NCBI GenBank assembly: GCA_034336665.1
Contig: JAPFBE010000002.1
Location: 31,103,406-31,167,405 of the forward strand
Reading direction: 5' to 3'
Length of the DNA stretch: 64,000 bases
DNA from: Luscinia megarhynchos
Taxonomy: Eukaryota > Chordata > Aves > Passeriformes > Turdidae
A model generated the notes under the pieces. That model saw only the letters and a list, made by a program, of their open reading frames with translations. It was not told the origin of the DNA and did no database searches. Numbering within the stretch: position 1 is the first letter of the stretch; each line of letters starts with the position of its first letter. Positions 45,464 through 60,400 of the stretch are shown one piece after another. Made by a program: the position numbers and the translations under genes.

Positions 45464-48400
45464 ATTACCAGAACCCAGGTGCAGAGCCAATGCTCAGTCA
45501 GCAGCTCAGTCCACTCTTGCAGTCACAGTTTATCTGTAACATAGTGGGGGCAAAAAAACAGAAAAATCTCAGTTACTAGATTATATGTTCTGAACAAAAT
45601 AAAGGGGTGTTTAATATGCATGGTTTGCTGGTGCATTAGAGCACGGGCACAGCTCCCAGCCCTGAGCCAGGCACTGGCTGGGCACACAGCAGGAAGATGT
45701 TTGGGCACAAGTGCCAGAGTGGGGAAAGTCCAGGAAATTTAACACTACAGTTGTTTACATAGTAAAGTGTGAGCTATACTTCCCACAGCTAAGGTCTGTA
45801 GTTTGGGCGTTTGGGCCTTTTTTGTTGTTTGTTTTTTGCTTTTATTAATACAGTTTAGGGCAATAACATTTGTCATACAACCACCTGTGGAATATGTTTT
45901 GAATTAGCAAGAAGAAAAGTGGTGTTAATAAATGTAATTGTAAAATACACAGCTGGAGACAAGTTGGTTTGATTTCCTAACATTTGATGTATATTGTGTA
46001 GTTTAAGATAATGATTTGGTTTAACAACACTGTGATGAAAATGCAAATTATATACTCTAATAGACTGTGAAATTCCAGGTCTATCAGCTGTGCATACCAT
46101 ACATAGCTAATTAATGACTGTTCAAATCAGCAAAATTAAGGCTAAAGAGATGTTAAAAGACAGGAAAATTGTGGAGCTGCTTCACATAGTAACAGATGAT
46201 GGTTGTCAGTCATCTCATCTCTGACATGCCACAGTTTAAGTATGATGTTTGTCTGCTGTACTAACTTTGATTTTTAAAATAAAACTAGTTTTATAAACCA
46301 GAACAACTTCAGTCACAACTAAGCCTGACCTGCTGGACTGAGGGATGTAAAAAAGTGGGAAACGAACTATGTAGTCTTTTATTGTGTTTCCAATACATGT
46401 CCAGAGTTCATGAATTATCCCAGAAAAACTGTGACCCTTTTACTTCCAGGGATTTACTCAGTGCCTTGCTGATGGCACTTATTGCCTCTCACAAGACCAT
46501 CTGTCAAGGCACTGTTGGAACCCCACTGAAATTTCAGGAATATTAGGTGCTTGGGAAGCAAATCAGCAGCTTTGCATCTTGGCACAACCGAACTCCTGAT
46601 CCTTGCTCCAAGAGCTTTGTCCACCCCACACAGGGCTACAAGAGCAGAAGGGGATGTGGCTGCCCCAGCCTATTTGAAATAAATCACCACATGGGACTGG
46701 GAGCATCTAAAAGTGTCTAATGGCCAAATAGCTCTTTTTTTTTTTTCCAATAGCAAAAGGTGCACCATGGCAAAGGGAGAAATTCAGCTTATTGCATGCA
46801 GAAAAGCTTTCAGCCTAATTTTCTTCCCCTCAGCACCTCTAAGGGTACTGAAGCCAGTGTTTTATTAGCAACTCCCTTAAATGTACCCCTGCTCCCCTTA
46901 CTGCCAGTCACATCCTTGCAGCCTTACCTAGATCCTGTACCTGGTTCAATAAGCCAGGTGTGAAATAGTGCCACCAGGAAGTGAAGTGAACTGGGGCTCA
47001 ACAAATTCAAAGCAGTTTGATGTAATGGAGGAGATGTAATGATGTAATGCAAGCAAGGCAAAGATCCTGAAATGGTTTAAAGTGCCCCCTGAAAAAAAGA
47101 TTCCCCTTGTCACAGAAAGGGATGAAAGGCAATGTGCCTGCAGAAGAGACAGGGGTGCACTGAGTCTGCCAGGTCCTTGGACAGCTGGACACACGTTTTT
47201 TGTGTTTGCTGGACATGCATTTCAGTGCCTTGCTCAGGACAGGAGGCACGAGCCATTCTTCCTTCCCCAGAGGAGATGGCACTGCCAAGGGTCTTGCAGC
47301 AACTTGTCCTCTGGCACAGTTTGAGGGGCCACAGCAGGACAGCAACAGAGCTTGTCCCATGGCACTGGCAGAGGTGCAAGAGCTAAGGAGAGCCATGGGG
47401 GAATGAAGACCTCACTGAACTCAGACAATGGGACAGAGACAGGCCAAGGTCTGCAAGGTTGTCAAACAAAAATTATATTAATGGCAATCATGCATTTGTA
47501 CAGTTACAGTAAATTCCAACCTTTATAACAATTACAGAATGCTTAAGCCTCAGACTTTGTCTGGATTTGTCTGGGTTTTAACCCATTTTAGCAGTATATA
47601 GAAAAATTGTCCTGGAAACTCTTTGTAGCAGCAGCTCTGCTATCCATCTTTCTTTGGCTGTCTCAGTATTTATACGTCTTAGCTGAGGTTTTGCTTAGCC
47701 TTGCACAATTGTGTGGTTTCAGCAGTCAGCATGAGCAAAAATACTCATTCAAATACTGGAGGGATAAAATATTACCAATTAAACAGCTGCAGATTAAGGC
47801 ATGAATAGCATGTGAAGAGTGAGGAGAGGAGGACAAGAGCTGCATCCAAGGCCAAGCTAATGCTGCTTACAGAGCATGGGTGTGCCCACAAACCAAGAAA
47901 CCTGTAACAGCAACTGGATGGTCACTGGTTAGCAGCAGATATGTAAAGGAGATGCTGCATTTCCCCTCAGAGCAGGGGCACCAGAAGAGGATGCTCTGGG
48001 CAGAAGGAGCTCTTGCCTGACATTTCTTAGACCTGGCAAGTTTAGGCAAGGAAAATGAGCTTAGGTCTGAATGTGTGTCTGTTCTTCACACGTGTGGGAT
48101 CATGTCAAAAATCAGGAAGTGCTGCCAAGTTGTTGGTGTGCACCACCAAGCATCCAAGACCTTTAAATCAGTGTAGCATCCATGTCTGTCCCAGCATGAA
48201 AACCAGAAGGGGAGTTACTTTTTCCTAGCACACTTATGACTGTGAATTTATAGATGAGGACATCTAAAATTATTTTAATAAGGCACTGCTTCAGTCAGTT
48301 CTCAGCTGTCAAAGCCACAGAACTGCTCAATTCTGGTTTTATTTCATTTTGTTGGAAAAGAAAAAATTCCTTTTGAGCAAATAAAAACCGCAAAGGCTCT

Positions 48401-51400
48401 CAGGAGAGGAAAATGCCACATGGCATTCCTTGTTGGTGGAATATGATGGAAAGTAGTGTGTGGAATAAGTCTGTTGAAGGCTAATTATAGCAAAGGGAAT
48501 CTCCACAAGACAATGAAAATGTTGTACCTGATCAGGTGGAGATTTTGCTCTATCCAATCTTTCATCTTGAGCTATGTTTTCTAAAAGCAAAATGGAATGT
48601 CCTTTTCCTATGGCCTGATGAAGCTGACTCAGATTAGGACAGATGCTTTTAAAAATATGCAGAATTCAGTGTAGATAGAAGCAATCAAATCCTGTTGCTC
48701 TCATCTGTGTTCTTTATGCTGTTATAATTGTCCTCTGAAAGAATGATGGATGTTCTTTTTATGTGCTTGATAATTGATTTGCATTATTATTGAATTTCCT
48801 TAATGTTGATAGAGCCAAGTAGAACAATATGGATTATATTGATTTTTATGGAAACAGACTATTTATATCTGCAATTTCTATTAATTCACTGAAGATGTTA
48901 ACACCTTACAGTGATGATCAAATAATGCATAACTGGCTTTCTATTGCTTTCAGGAGGCATCAAGAATGAAGTGTGATCAATTCATAAAGTTCAATAGGCA
49001 TGGGAGTTTTCTCCTTTGTAAAACACTCTGAAAGGTTTTCACAAAAGCATAAATGGATTTACATCAGAGGGTGCCTAGAGCTTTTCATCATGGGTCAAGT
49101 TTAGTTCCAGAATTCACTTACTCATCCATTCAAAGTCAATAAACATTTTATGTTGCAGGGAGCATCTCTTGTTTTGGACTCCACAGATGTGATGTAGGCT
49201 GGAGGAAAGAGAAGTTCTGAATAAAGACAAACATACAATTTAACTGAGCTTTTCATCTAGAGATGTGCTTTCTGAAAAACATATGCACAGGGACTTGTTG
49301 AAGAGGATTTCATAAATTTCAGTAACTCAGTATTACTTTTCAGTCCTGAAGGGAAACTGCACTCATTAGAAAAATCTTCCTTGCCTGGGTTTGCACAGCA
49401 AACTATGAAGAATCTGTATGGCCATATTGCACGTCAGGATCTTATGGCTCACAATCTTTTTATAGTGATGTAACCAAATTAAATTGTATTTGCCTAATCT
49501 AACACCTGTTAGCATAAGAAGAGTTCTTTTGTCAAGATATTTTCCAGATGGATTCCTGAAGTGTTTGTATGAGGGCAGGTTGGCTTACAATGTTGACTAG
49601 AGCTTGAATGCCCATTATGTCCAATAAAATAAGAAAGATAAGCCTGCAGCATTTGTTAAAATGACGGTTCAGTTTCTCTGTATCATCCCTCCCACTAATT
49701 AGCTCTCATTTTTTTGTTTATATCTTACACAAGAATAATTTCTTTTTCATGAGAAAACAATTTTCCTTATCTGTTCTAAAGGGTTAAGTAGCTTTTTCAT
49801 CACTCTTAGGAGCATAACTGCAACCTTGAGTCTTCCATGAAAGCCTTTCTTTCCTTCAAGGGCATGCTGACTACATTCATCTAATTTTGCTGCTCTGATT
49901 TGCATATTAAAGAATTGTTTCTTCTTGCAGAAAAACAGTGTGAGCAAAATCCATGGCTTTTGATGCCAACTGAAAGCTAGATTAATGTTAGGGAAAATAA
50001 TTACAGAATCCAAAATAATATATAACGTACTAGAGAACTAACAAGGCAGTAGCTAGTCACAGGGTTAACAGCTTGACGAGAGAGCTCTGCTTCAAAGGCT
50101 TTTATCTGCCAACAGATGTCTGAAAAGAAAATCATCATGAGAATGCCACACTGTATCTGCAGAGCAGAGCTGGGAGGGCATGGATTACCCAGACACAAAA
50201 CCACATCCCAAAACAGACAAGAGTCCCAAGGCCAATACTTGGTGGCAGTCTGCAGAACAAATTGAGGATTTGATAAATGCTGTGGCCTTTCATTTGAAAA
50301 GTCCAGCTTTTGCACCCAGCTGGCAACCCTCTCTTGCCCAGCCATAGAAGTGCTGAAGTGGGCAATAAGATGTTTGTCTTATGAAGAGTTTAATGTGCAG
50401 CCTGACTGATGGACATCATTTGATCAATGTGATCATCAGCTTGGGCACTGAAGGTTTTGGAAAAAGCTTTTTGATGGCTTCCAAAGGCTGGTGAGAGAGC
50501 CAGACACCAACACCCTACTGTCTGTCCAGACATATTCTTTGCATGTGTGGAGAGTGCATTTTTCCTGTGAGAAGAAGAGAAACTGAACGTGTCTATAATA
50601 CAGGTTATTTACCTGTGTTTGAGATTCCAAATATATTTCCCCTGTGTTTTGTATTCCCAAGGGGTTCAGCATTTGTGGATTGTGTCAGATTTTTAGAAAA
50701 GAGGCAAAAATCCTAACTGTTCTTCTGTAAAACAGTTCTCCTTGGTTAAATTAGCAACATTTTCATGATTCTTTGCCATGCCTGTAGCCAACTATCTCCT
50801 AAAAATTTCATTGCTTCTAAATCCTGTCTGAATGTGAAGTCTATGGCCTCTCTCTCAGTTGTCTCTCTGTCTATATTTTCTGACTATCTTATTAATACAT
50901 TCCTGATGTGTATATATACAATCCAGATTAAGTTCTGCCTTTGTTTTTCTTAATTGCCTGGCTTGTCTGGAGCAACCTGAAAAAAGTCTTTTATGTCTTC
51001 TTTTTTCCCCCTTTCACAGGGCAGCCAAGCATTTGATCAATTAAATGGTATAATTTCCAGGAATTAAAGCACACTGATTTTCTACACAATCTTTAACGAA
51101 CAATCTGACCTGTACTTACACCACAGAGCTAAAGTGCAGTGAAAAAGTAAAAGGAAAGAGGTATTAGAACTGCATCCTCTAAGGTCTTGTCCTTTGCTGT
51201 CATTTGTGGAGAATGCTTTTCACTTCTCTCAAGGCTTCACTCTTGCCAATGATCACCCTAACTCGTGCCTAAGTAAGAAAAGTGTTGCATAGTTAATGTT
51301 TAGCTAAAATGGCATCACAAACTTTTGCACCTCATTTTGTGGTAGCATGTTCTGTGGTAGTCCTCCTCATATCTTCTCTCTTTTGAGCACCTTTTCTGAT

Positions 51401-54400
51401 GAAGGTGACACATACAAAGTTCTCCACACCAGCTTGCTTGTTCTCATTCCCTTACATGTACCTTTTCCATTTCTACAAGAACCATTTCAGAGCTGTCCTT
51501 TTTTCTCAGCATTTTCAAGAAAATAAATACAGCAAGTTTTCCACTCTCTCCTGTCATGAAACTGTCTAACACATCTAAATTTCAGTCTCTCTACAGATGC
51601 TTCCAGTAATCTATGCCAAGGCTTCATATTCTGCAGCACCATTTCACTCGAATAATTTGTGCTGAGCTTAACACTTTTCCACATTTAAACACATACTCTG
51701 CAGAGCTTTTACAGCATTGGTTTAGTGCTTTCTTAGACTTAGGAAAGCAATCAAACATATCTTCCATAACAAGACACCTCAGCAAATGTATTGGCACTTC
51801 ATCAAGAGACTTTCCTCACTTTGATATTCCTACCTGTTTTTATGATTTGCTCCTTCTAAATACAGCCTATCTCATCCCAGTTGGATTTATATGATTTAAT
51901 TCCTCTCCTACATTCTATTCATGTGGTAGTCTTGCAAAATAATTGTTCCAAGCATTGCTAATTAATTCAGCATTCATTTCCAATATACCTTATTTACCTC
52001 TTACATGAGCAAATGTGTTTGTATACTTTATCATTTGCTCTCCTGCCTCGATGAGCATGCAAATTTTTTTTTCTGTCTTGTGTCTTCCCAGCAGAGGTAT
52101 AAAATTCACTGATAGCTCCACTTTTAGCTGACACCACTGCTTCATCTTCTATTTCTGCTTGTCGTATTTTACTGAATTCAAGTGATTGTTCCAATCTTTT
52201 CAACTCAACAGGCTCTTTTACCTGAGCTTTTCATAAACAATCTACTTTATTATCCAATTCAGTTCTGATATTAGTCCTGGAGGCTTTCAGAAGAAAACCC
52301 ACCTATAGCTCCAGCCCTGCCCGGTTTATGTTGATTGAATTTAACAGGTCATGGACATCAGAGGTGCAAAATGGGGATTAGGTATATGCCTAATTAGTAG
52401 GATGCCTTCTTGCCCACTCAGTGGGTTTGTCTCTGTGATTTTTCTCAGGTTCTGATGATGTTCTAGACAAAAATGAATTCCTTTGCCCCAAATGCCTGTA
52501 AGAGGCAAAACACTATTACATGGATGAAGAATCAAGGTAATGCAAAGCATGCAGATAAACCTAACAAGCATTAAAAAAATTATAAAATGCTCAGCACTTT
52601 AAAGCTTCAGACATAATTTTCATGGGCAGATATTTTTTCAGAAGATCTCATTAGCAAACATGAGTTCCTTTTGAAAAATTTCTCCCTGACCCTCTTCTAT
52701 AAAATGTGTCTTCTACCAAACAGCTGATGGGAGGCACAGAATGTTTGCAGTAATGCCAGCAGAAATGGGCACCATATCCTCACTCTTTATGTTTGTTTCT
52801 ACAGCCCAAAATCCTTCCACTGTGCAACCCTTGTTTTGTCTGGCTGCTGTGCATAAAATTCAACAATAAAGCAGAGAGAAAAAGAAGTTTGCTTTCTGAA
52901 GAAGGAAGATTAATCATGGTGCAATGGAAAATAATATCAGTGGGGCAGCAGAAAGCTGTGTGCAACAGCTACTTACAGCCAAGAAGAGAAAAATGGGATA
53001 ACCTCTAACCAGAACATCCAAAGCTCTGTCATGTCACCTGAGTGTTAATTTAATTTTTTGACAAGGTTACTTTAATTAGTTGGCAGATGATAGAAAGAAA
53101 CCTGACAAGTAAGCATAACCTGACGGGTCCTGAATCCCTGCTGTCCCTCTGCCTTTTCATTTTGAGTTGAAATTTGGGCTAAAATTTGCATTGCCATGAG
53201 GCTAAATGTTGGCATGGAAGTTCCTGCACCAGATGTTTGTTTCCCCTTTAGGAGATTTTGGATGTATACTTAAAATATTTTAACAACAACAACAATAGAA
53301 ATGGACAAGAGCTTAAATTTTAAAGAACCCAAGCTAGGACTGATCTTTTTGAGTTTTAGTCAGCAAGAAAGGACTGTCCAAGTCTTCCTAATTTGAAAAT
53401 ACCTATTATTCTCTAAAAGAGAATGGGTGTGATAAAATATAAAAATTAAACAGCTTTCAGGGTCAGAGAGGAAAATAAGATGGATTCCAGGGGCAGGGGG
53501 GAAGCTGTGTAATTCTGTTTTTATCTCTACTATGATCTACACAATTTTAAGATCACAATTCACTGTACAATTAGGACAGCAGGCTTTCTCATTTTAAGTC
53601 TTCTGGTGGTTAGAACTGGGCCTGAGAAATGGGCATTACAAGTACCACATCTGGGACTGACACATCATTTGGGCTTGATGCTGCAGGTATCTCTGCATGT
53701 GAGTACCACTGCCTTCATGAAGAGCCCCAAAGCTCCACAGGATCATTTGCAGGTGTTTGGCTGCACAGGACTGTGCATTATTTCCAGGATCAGAGTCCTA
53801 ACTTCCCACTCGGGTTTTGAAGTGCAAAATGTGCCTTCATGCCCTGGGGGTGAACAGGGGCCTCAGTTTCCTCTGTCACTTCCAGGTACATCAGTGGAAC
53901 TTCTGCTTAAAACTATTTTATTTTCTCTTAAGTTGAACTGATTTTGTACACTCCCTGGTGCCCAAATTCCAGACATTATATTTAAGACCATGACAATCCT
54001 GTTTTGTAATGTTGTTCTGACTAATAGTAGTCCCTAGACTTGGTCTCTTGTGCAGTTGGAGGGTTCATTGCCACCTTCACTCCTGACTGGGCAGCAATCA
54101 TTTCAGAGATTCTTAAGAAGTAATGATGTCTTAAACCTAATGCTTTTTGGTTATAAAAACCCCACAAATATCAGAAATACTGACTTTTCATTATTAAGGG
54201 GGTTACATTTCAAAAAAATTAGTCAGGTTCCTCATAAAGTCAGTCCTAAACTTGACTATATAACCAACATACAAGCATATCATTTTATTTACTACTCAAA
54301 AAAAAATTTTGAATATTTAAAAGATTTAGTTCTAGTTCTCTGAGAACAGTTTCTGGTCTCTCAAATTTTATTTTCATTTTATATCAACATCTTGATGTCT

Positions 54401-57400
54401 ATTTACAGCACCTGGCTTGGAATCTATAAATAATAACCTCACTTTTAAAGCAAAAGTTCTTTTCTAAAGGAAAAAAAAGCAGAAACAAATCTAATCCCCA
54501 AACCCAACTCTGTTAACATTAAAACAAAGTTGTAGTTGTTTGTTATTTTTTGAAATAAGAAAAGCCAAGATATAGAAATCAAAAGTTAAAGCTGGCATGC
54601 AGAGGTAAAGGGAAAATGAAACTAACAGAACATTGTAAGAGTGCTATTAAAGCATTGTGCATTGTTATTTATATATATTCATGGTCTCTGTGTGTAAGTG
54701 TGGGTGTGTGTGTGTTTAGGCATATTTGGTACCTGAGTATTTCTTTCAGTGTCTGGCTCAGCACAATTCTGATACTGCTAATGAACCAACCCAATTTGAT
54801 CTTAAAGCATGTTATCCACAGATTCATGATAACATCACACATTGAAACGTGGACCACTAAGATTTCAAAGATAATTCTAGAACAAGAAAATGATGGACAC
54901 AGCACTTAATACAACCTACACAGCCCCTGCTATGCCCCAGTCCTGCTGGCCCAGGGCACATTCCTCTTTCCCAGCACGAAGATGCTTCAACATCCTGGTG
55001 TCCTTCCCAAACAAGAGCCACATAAAGGCAGGGGAAATCCACCAGCAGTTTCTGAACAAGCTCTGATGGGAGCAATAGGAAGAGGTGGGAGGCAGGGCAC
55101 ACCAGAAAATGCCTTTGCTTGACGAAAGGACACAGCCTCAGTTTCTCTTGCTCGTTTATTCTCCATGATTTAAATTTCCTGATTATTGCAAGGTGTCACA
55201 TGCAAAACAGGGCAATTATCATCTCTAGTTTCTACCCTACACTCAAAACCGTTCAAACATTTCTTGACAGTAATTAACCAAATGAAGTTCTGCAGGCTCT
55301 GATATAATTGTGAAAAGACAGAGTTCTCAGATTTCTTTTGTAATTAACTATTTTTCATCACTTTGCAAAAGTCTCACATCATTTGCACAGAAATAGATTT
55401 TAGTAACTGCTCTGAACACATGCTTTGAAGAATTAACTACTGTATAAAAGATAATAATTTATATTTTCAGAAAAAGAGCCTACAAGGTTTTTAACCAAAA
55501 GATCCATCTGAGCAGGCTGCCAGTTTGCTGTCTCTTTTGGTACAATCATGTGGGACAACTGGGAGAAGTCACCCACTTCTCACCCTCAGTGAACTGTCTC
55601 AGACTACTTCAGATAGACGAGGTTTTTCCTTTTCTGTTCGGGGAAGGGAAGAGTTTGGGTATTGCTAATTGCTCCATGCATGAGCTGGAACGCTGCTGAC
55701 TAAATTAAGTTCAGGAGTGCAGTTGTGTTTTTGCTTATTAACTTGTACCTGTCATGAAATAGGTGGGAGGCCAGTGCTTCAGGCAAGCTTTGTTTACAAT
55801 CAATTTCTCCAGGATACATTTCCTACACATACAACAATACATAAAATATTGCCCAAATGTTCAGTGGTTCTATTGGAAAGCAAATGGAAGACTTCCCTTC
55901 TTTATTGGAAGGAGGAGCACCAATGGGATTTCTAGCAGAGCTAATTAACTAAAAGAGTGTCTTGCAAACACCATTCCAGTTGCACAGGTCAATATGATAC
56001 TTTTGAGATGCTGTCTCAAGGCCAAGTGCCTCAATGCAAAATATGAAATAGACATCACTTTACAGGTGGCTTTATAGCAGTGCCATACAGATATGACAGT
56101 GACAAACTGATAGTGGAATAACTGAGAAATCCCAGCCATTACAAGCTATTTTTCAAATCATCTACTAGGCTGCATGGGAATTGGTGAGTCCAAGTGTGAG
56201 GAAGGCATGATTTGAAGTCTGTGTACACATTGCTAAAAGGCAGGTGCAATTGCACCTCTCCATCACTGCCCTTAGTAAATACCTAACTTAGTTTTATGAA
56301 TTGACTCTGTGAGCACATCGTTAACCAGCACAGGGTAAATTCATCATGGTGAGCAAGATAAACACAGAGAGATCCACCATGGGGAAGGGAATGTGACTAA
56401 TGGGTGTGGAGGGTGGAGAAGAATTTAAAACTACAATGCAGCTACAGTACAGGGTGTTGGGCTGTCAGGAATGCTGTATTTCAAAAAGGAAAAAATGTTA
56501 AGAGCAGACAGCTGTCAGAGCCCTGTGATTTTGGAGAAGGAGTCAGAGGTGCTTCTTTGAGAAAGAACATGAAATGGAAAATAAAAAAGAGAAATTGTGT
56601 TGTCTGGGAAGATAATGTGAGTGGGGGAGGTTCAGACAAGAAAACACTTGTTTATTTTCAAAACAAGAAACCCCACATGGAAATATTAACAGTGGAATCA
56701 GAGAAAAACTCCTAAGCAGAATGTGTTAGCTGGTTAATTTGTGGGTTTATTTTGAAAATCTAGAATATGCATGCATATTTGCTTATGGATACATGCATGT
56801 ATGAATACACGTTTTCATATGTATATGTGTACATTTAGGTATTTGTGTATATACAGACTCACCTTCATTTCCACACACAGCAGATGTCTGATTGCCATTT
56901 CCAGACCTGCTGCATACTTTGAGCACCAGTTGCCACCTGCTTTAAGAATAAAATGGGATATTGAGCAGGAATTTAAGCAATGTGTTCCAGTAATCCAAGT
57001 AAAAAGAAAATAAAGAGAAACAATTAGTAAACCCATGCCTATTGCCTCTTTTTTCATCTTCAGAGTATGGCAATGAACATAGACACAAGGCTTAGTGATT
57101 TTTCCTTTTACCAAACACCCAACAAAGTGGGCAAAAGACAAAAAATAACACAGTAACAGTAATGCAGTTGGTTTGCACCCAAAATGTTCTATTTTAGAAA
57201 TATCTTATACAGGGCAATTATGAAAATAGAAACACACCATTCCAGTTGCATGATAAATTCCTCAATTTTCCAAACACTGATTATAATCCAAGGTGGAAAA
57301 GTTAAACTGTTCCTTTATTTTTATTCTCTTCCCAGGTTTTATTCTACTCAATCAGAGAAACTGTAAACTGGAAAATAGCTCTGGAATGAATTACTGCAGA

Positions 57401-60400
57401 GAAATTCACAATATGCTGCCTGAGAATTTTATCAAAGAATCTTCACAAGCCCTTTACAGCAGCTATGTATCGCTTTAACTATCTTTTTATCAACAAGTTT
57501 TTCAGATTAAAAGTCTTTTTTAAAAGATTAGCATAAAACTGAGCCTCTGCATGTCATTATCAATTTATAGTCAGAAGAAAAGTGCCACAATTACCATGTG
57601 ATTTCTTTGTGTGCTTGGGAGACATAAAAAATGTTATGGCACCAGAAAAAATATTCCACCCAAATACTCTTTTAGTTAGTTTTTCTCTTGTTTTAAATAT
57701 AAAATGAAATATGGAAGTATAGAAGGAGATAGAAGTGAATGGAAAACTGAAAAGTTCTCATTTCCATTTGAAAATCCTTTTTTTATTCTGTCAGGAAATT
57801 GGATAGTTAAAATTATCAGCATTAAACACAACCAACAAATAATCCTCATTATGCTATATTATCTTGAAATCCCTTTTGCTAACCCTGAGATGAAAACTTG
57901 CATGTTACATAAGCATAACTTTTGACACAGCCATGCCTATAGGCACCACAAGATGGTTTACAAAATCTTAAATTATGTATATTGTAGGTTATTCACTCCA
58001 TGAATAAACTATTAAATCAGCAGTTCAAACTTCAGCAGTTATGCAAATCCGTGACTGCAGTCTGTGCTGTAGCACTGAGGTGGCAAGCTGAGGATGATGG
58101 GTTCATGAAGTTTTATCAAAAGCCAAACATCAAATGCACTAGCACAAATACTTTTGAGAGTGTCTGGATGAAAAATTTTCTCAGAGCTGCAATGCTCTTG
58201 GTAGACTTCAGACCAAAGATGTATTTAAAAATTACATGTATTCAATGAATTATTTGCTTATGTGATTGTTGCCAAATCAGTAGAGAGAAACATCATTGCA
58301 AACTTGAATGAATATTCATATGGCACAAATAAACAATGAATACCCATCATGGCAAGCTGACAAAAATTATGCTAAAATTATGTTGAAATTGGTTTGGGAA
58401 CAAATTCAAATTCATAGCCTGTTGGCAAATGCTTTGCTGAAAGAAAAAGAGCTACAATTGTCATAAAACCATTTGCATACTTCAAATGTTGCACTGAGTT
58501 ATTTTATTTAGCCATAAGGACTCTGAGACTTTCAAGTCTGAAATCAATTCCCATGGGAAATAAACAGGTTTTAGAAGATGTGCTGATTAATTGCCTTTGG
58601 TTCCCAACATTAACCCTCTTAGCAAGACAGAGGAACATGCTGGCTCTACAGATTCTCTTATTTAAATGCCATTACACATCCTTGGATAACATTACTGGGA
58701 ATTACAAGGTATTAATTTTCAATTCCTGTTCCAATATGGAACCTAAGCTGAGCTTTCATTTCCTTTCCACATCATCTGATCATTAAGGTGGGGGTTTAGC
58801 AGGCAGCCATCCTTATCCTGGTCTTCTTCCCTCCTTTGGTTCAAAAGTCCCTTCATTCACTGGAGCCCATTAGCACCTGCTATGCCTCTCAGCCAGGCTC
58901 TAACTCACTCAGCACTTGTTGGCTTTTCCATCAGCTGGCTGTTTTTGCAAACACACCCACTTTTTCTTTGGTTTCACTGTGCCCCTTCCAGCACCAGTTT
59001 ATTATCTACTCTATCAAACCATTTCACTTTAAACTGTCTAGAAAGACAGCTGCATTGTCAGATGCCCAGTTTGCCTTGGAGGGATTTTTCTTGCTGAGAT
59101 AGAACTTTTTATAGGAGGGAGCTGAAGATGTAGTTAGTTTCTAGGGGGCTGTAAGTTTGTGCTTTTATTAATAGCAGTGAATTTCTTCAGCTTTCGAATA
59201 CACCACTTGTCTTACATTGCCTGAATCACTACTGAATAAATTAGAGAAGGCAAATATTTTGTGTGTGTGTGTTTTTAGAGTAAAGGCAATTCTGAACCCA
59301 CAAAAAGTGGCAACAAGATGCAAATATTTGTGTTTAGCCACCACTGGGCCTGATAATTAATGGCAATGTGTGCTTTATTATGTAAGTTGAATGGCACTTA
59401 CTTGTCACCATATCCCTGGACATACTACCCACAATGTCACTGTGGCCCTTAAACAAGGGATTGTACTCTACACTTAACTAAGAGACCATTTTGGAGACAA
59501 ATTTTCCAGTATCCACACCATCACATAGTCAAGATCTGTTTCTTTTATCAAGCCAATAATTTTGCAAATAAAAGCAACAGGCTGAAACACTGAACTTTAT
59601 TATAATGACTTCACTTACAAGATTTCTATAAACTCAGCAAAGCTCCAACTAATTATCAGCCTTACAATGTGGAGATGAAGGCTGCTTAAAGGAAGAGCTT
59701 TTTAGAAAAGCATTATGGAATGAAGGCAGGAGTTGAAAACCCAGTCATAAAACCAACATTTCAAGCCTAATTAAAGCAGGAAAATTTTGCCTATAAAAAT
59801 CAACCCCACTATTGATACATTGAGAAGTAGCTGGGAGAATATTCCCAACAGAATTATGACAGCTGAAATCTTATAAGTATTTGAAAAAATGGAACAAATT
59901 TTGATGGAATACTCACTAATCCTGCCAAAACTTTACCCTTCTTTATCTTCTTGGCTCTGCCTTGCCTGGGATTGCAGCTTTGTTCTGTCTCCATTCACAA
60001 ATGTGAGCAGTGGAGTATTGTAATGAACCTGGGCTTTTCTGAGTTTAAAAGCTGCTTGGGGAATTCACTGCAGGAAAAGGTCCAGGCAAATCCTCTTCAC
60101 ATTTGTACACCATCTGGAGTCCTGTCACATGCATTTTTGAGCATGTGGTGGTAACTGCTGAAGGGCCTTTGTCCCATTAGACTTCAATTTACATGCCCTT
60201 GCTCTCTAAGGGTCTCTGGGCAGCACTGCTTCCAAGAAACATATCTGGAGGTCTCCAGCCTTTTCCCACAGGCACACTCATCCCCCTGTGTCTCTGACCT
60301 TGCACTCTCATTGAAGGATAACTAAGGAGTGCCCTATCTCTCTTTCATAGCACTGCACCCAGATCATGAGCAGCCCCACAGCTCACTGACCTATTCCAAC

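Noticed and set aside
46939..46959. Small hairpin ACCTGG...CCAGGT
   Set aside because: A six-base stem is expected often by chance and there is no adjacent gene or T-run to give it a role.
47007..47428. Cluster of six overlapping frames on both strands, the longest 129 codons
   Set aside because: The patch is GC-rich and stops are rare in all frames. No family similarity, splice sites or CpG island support a gene.
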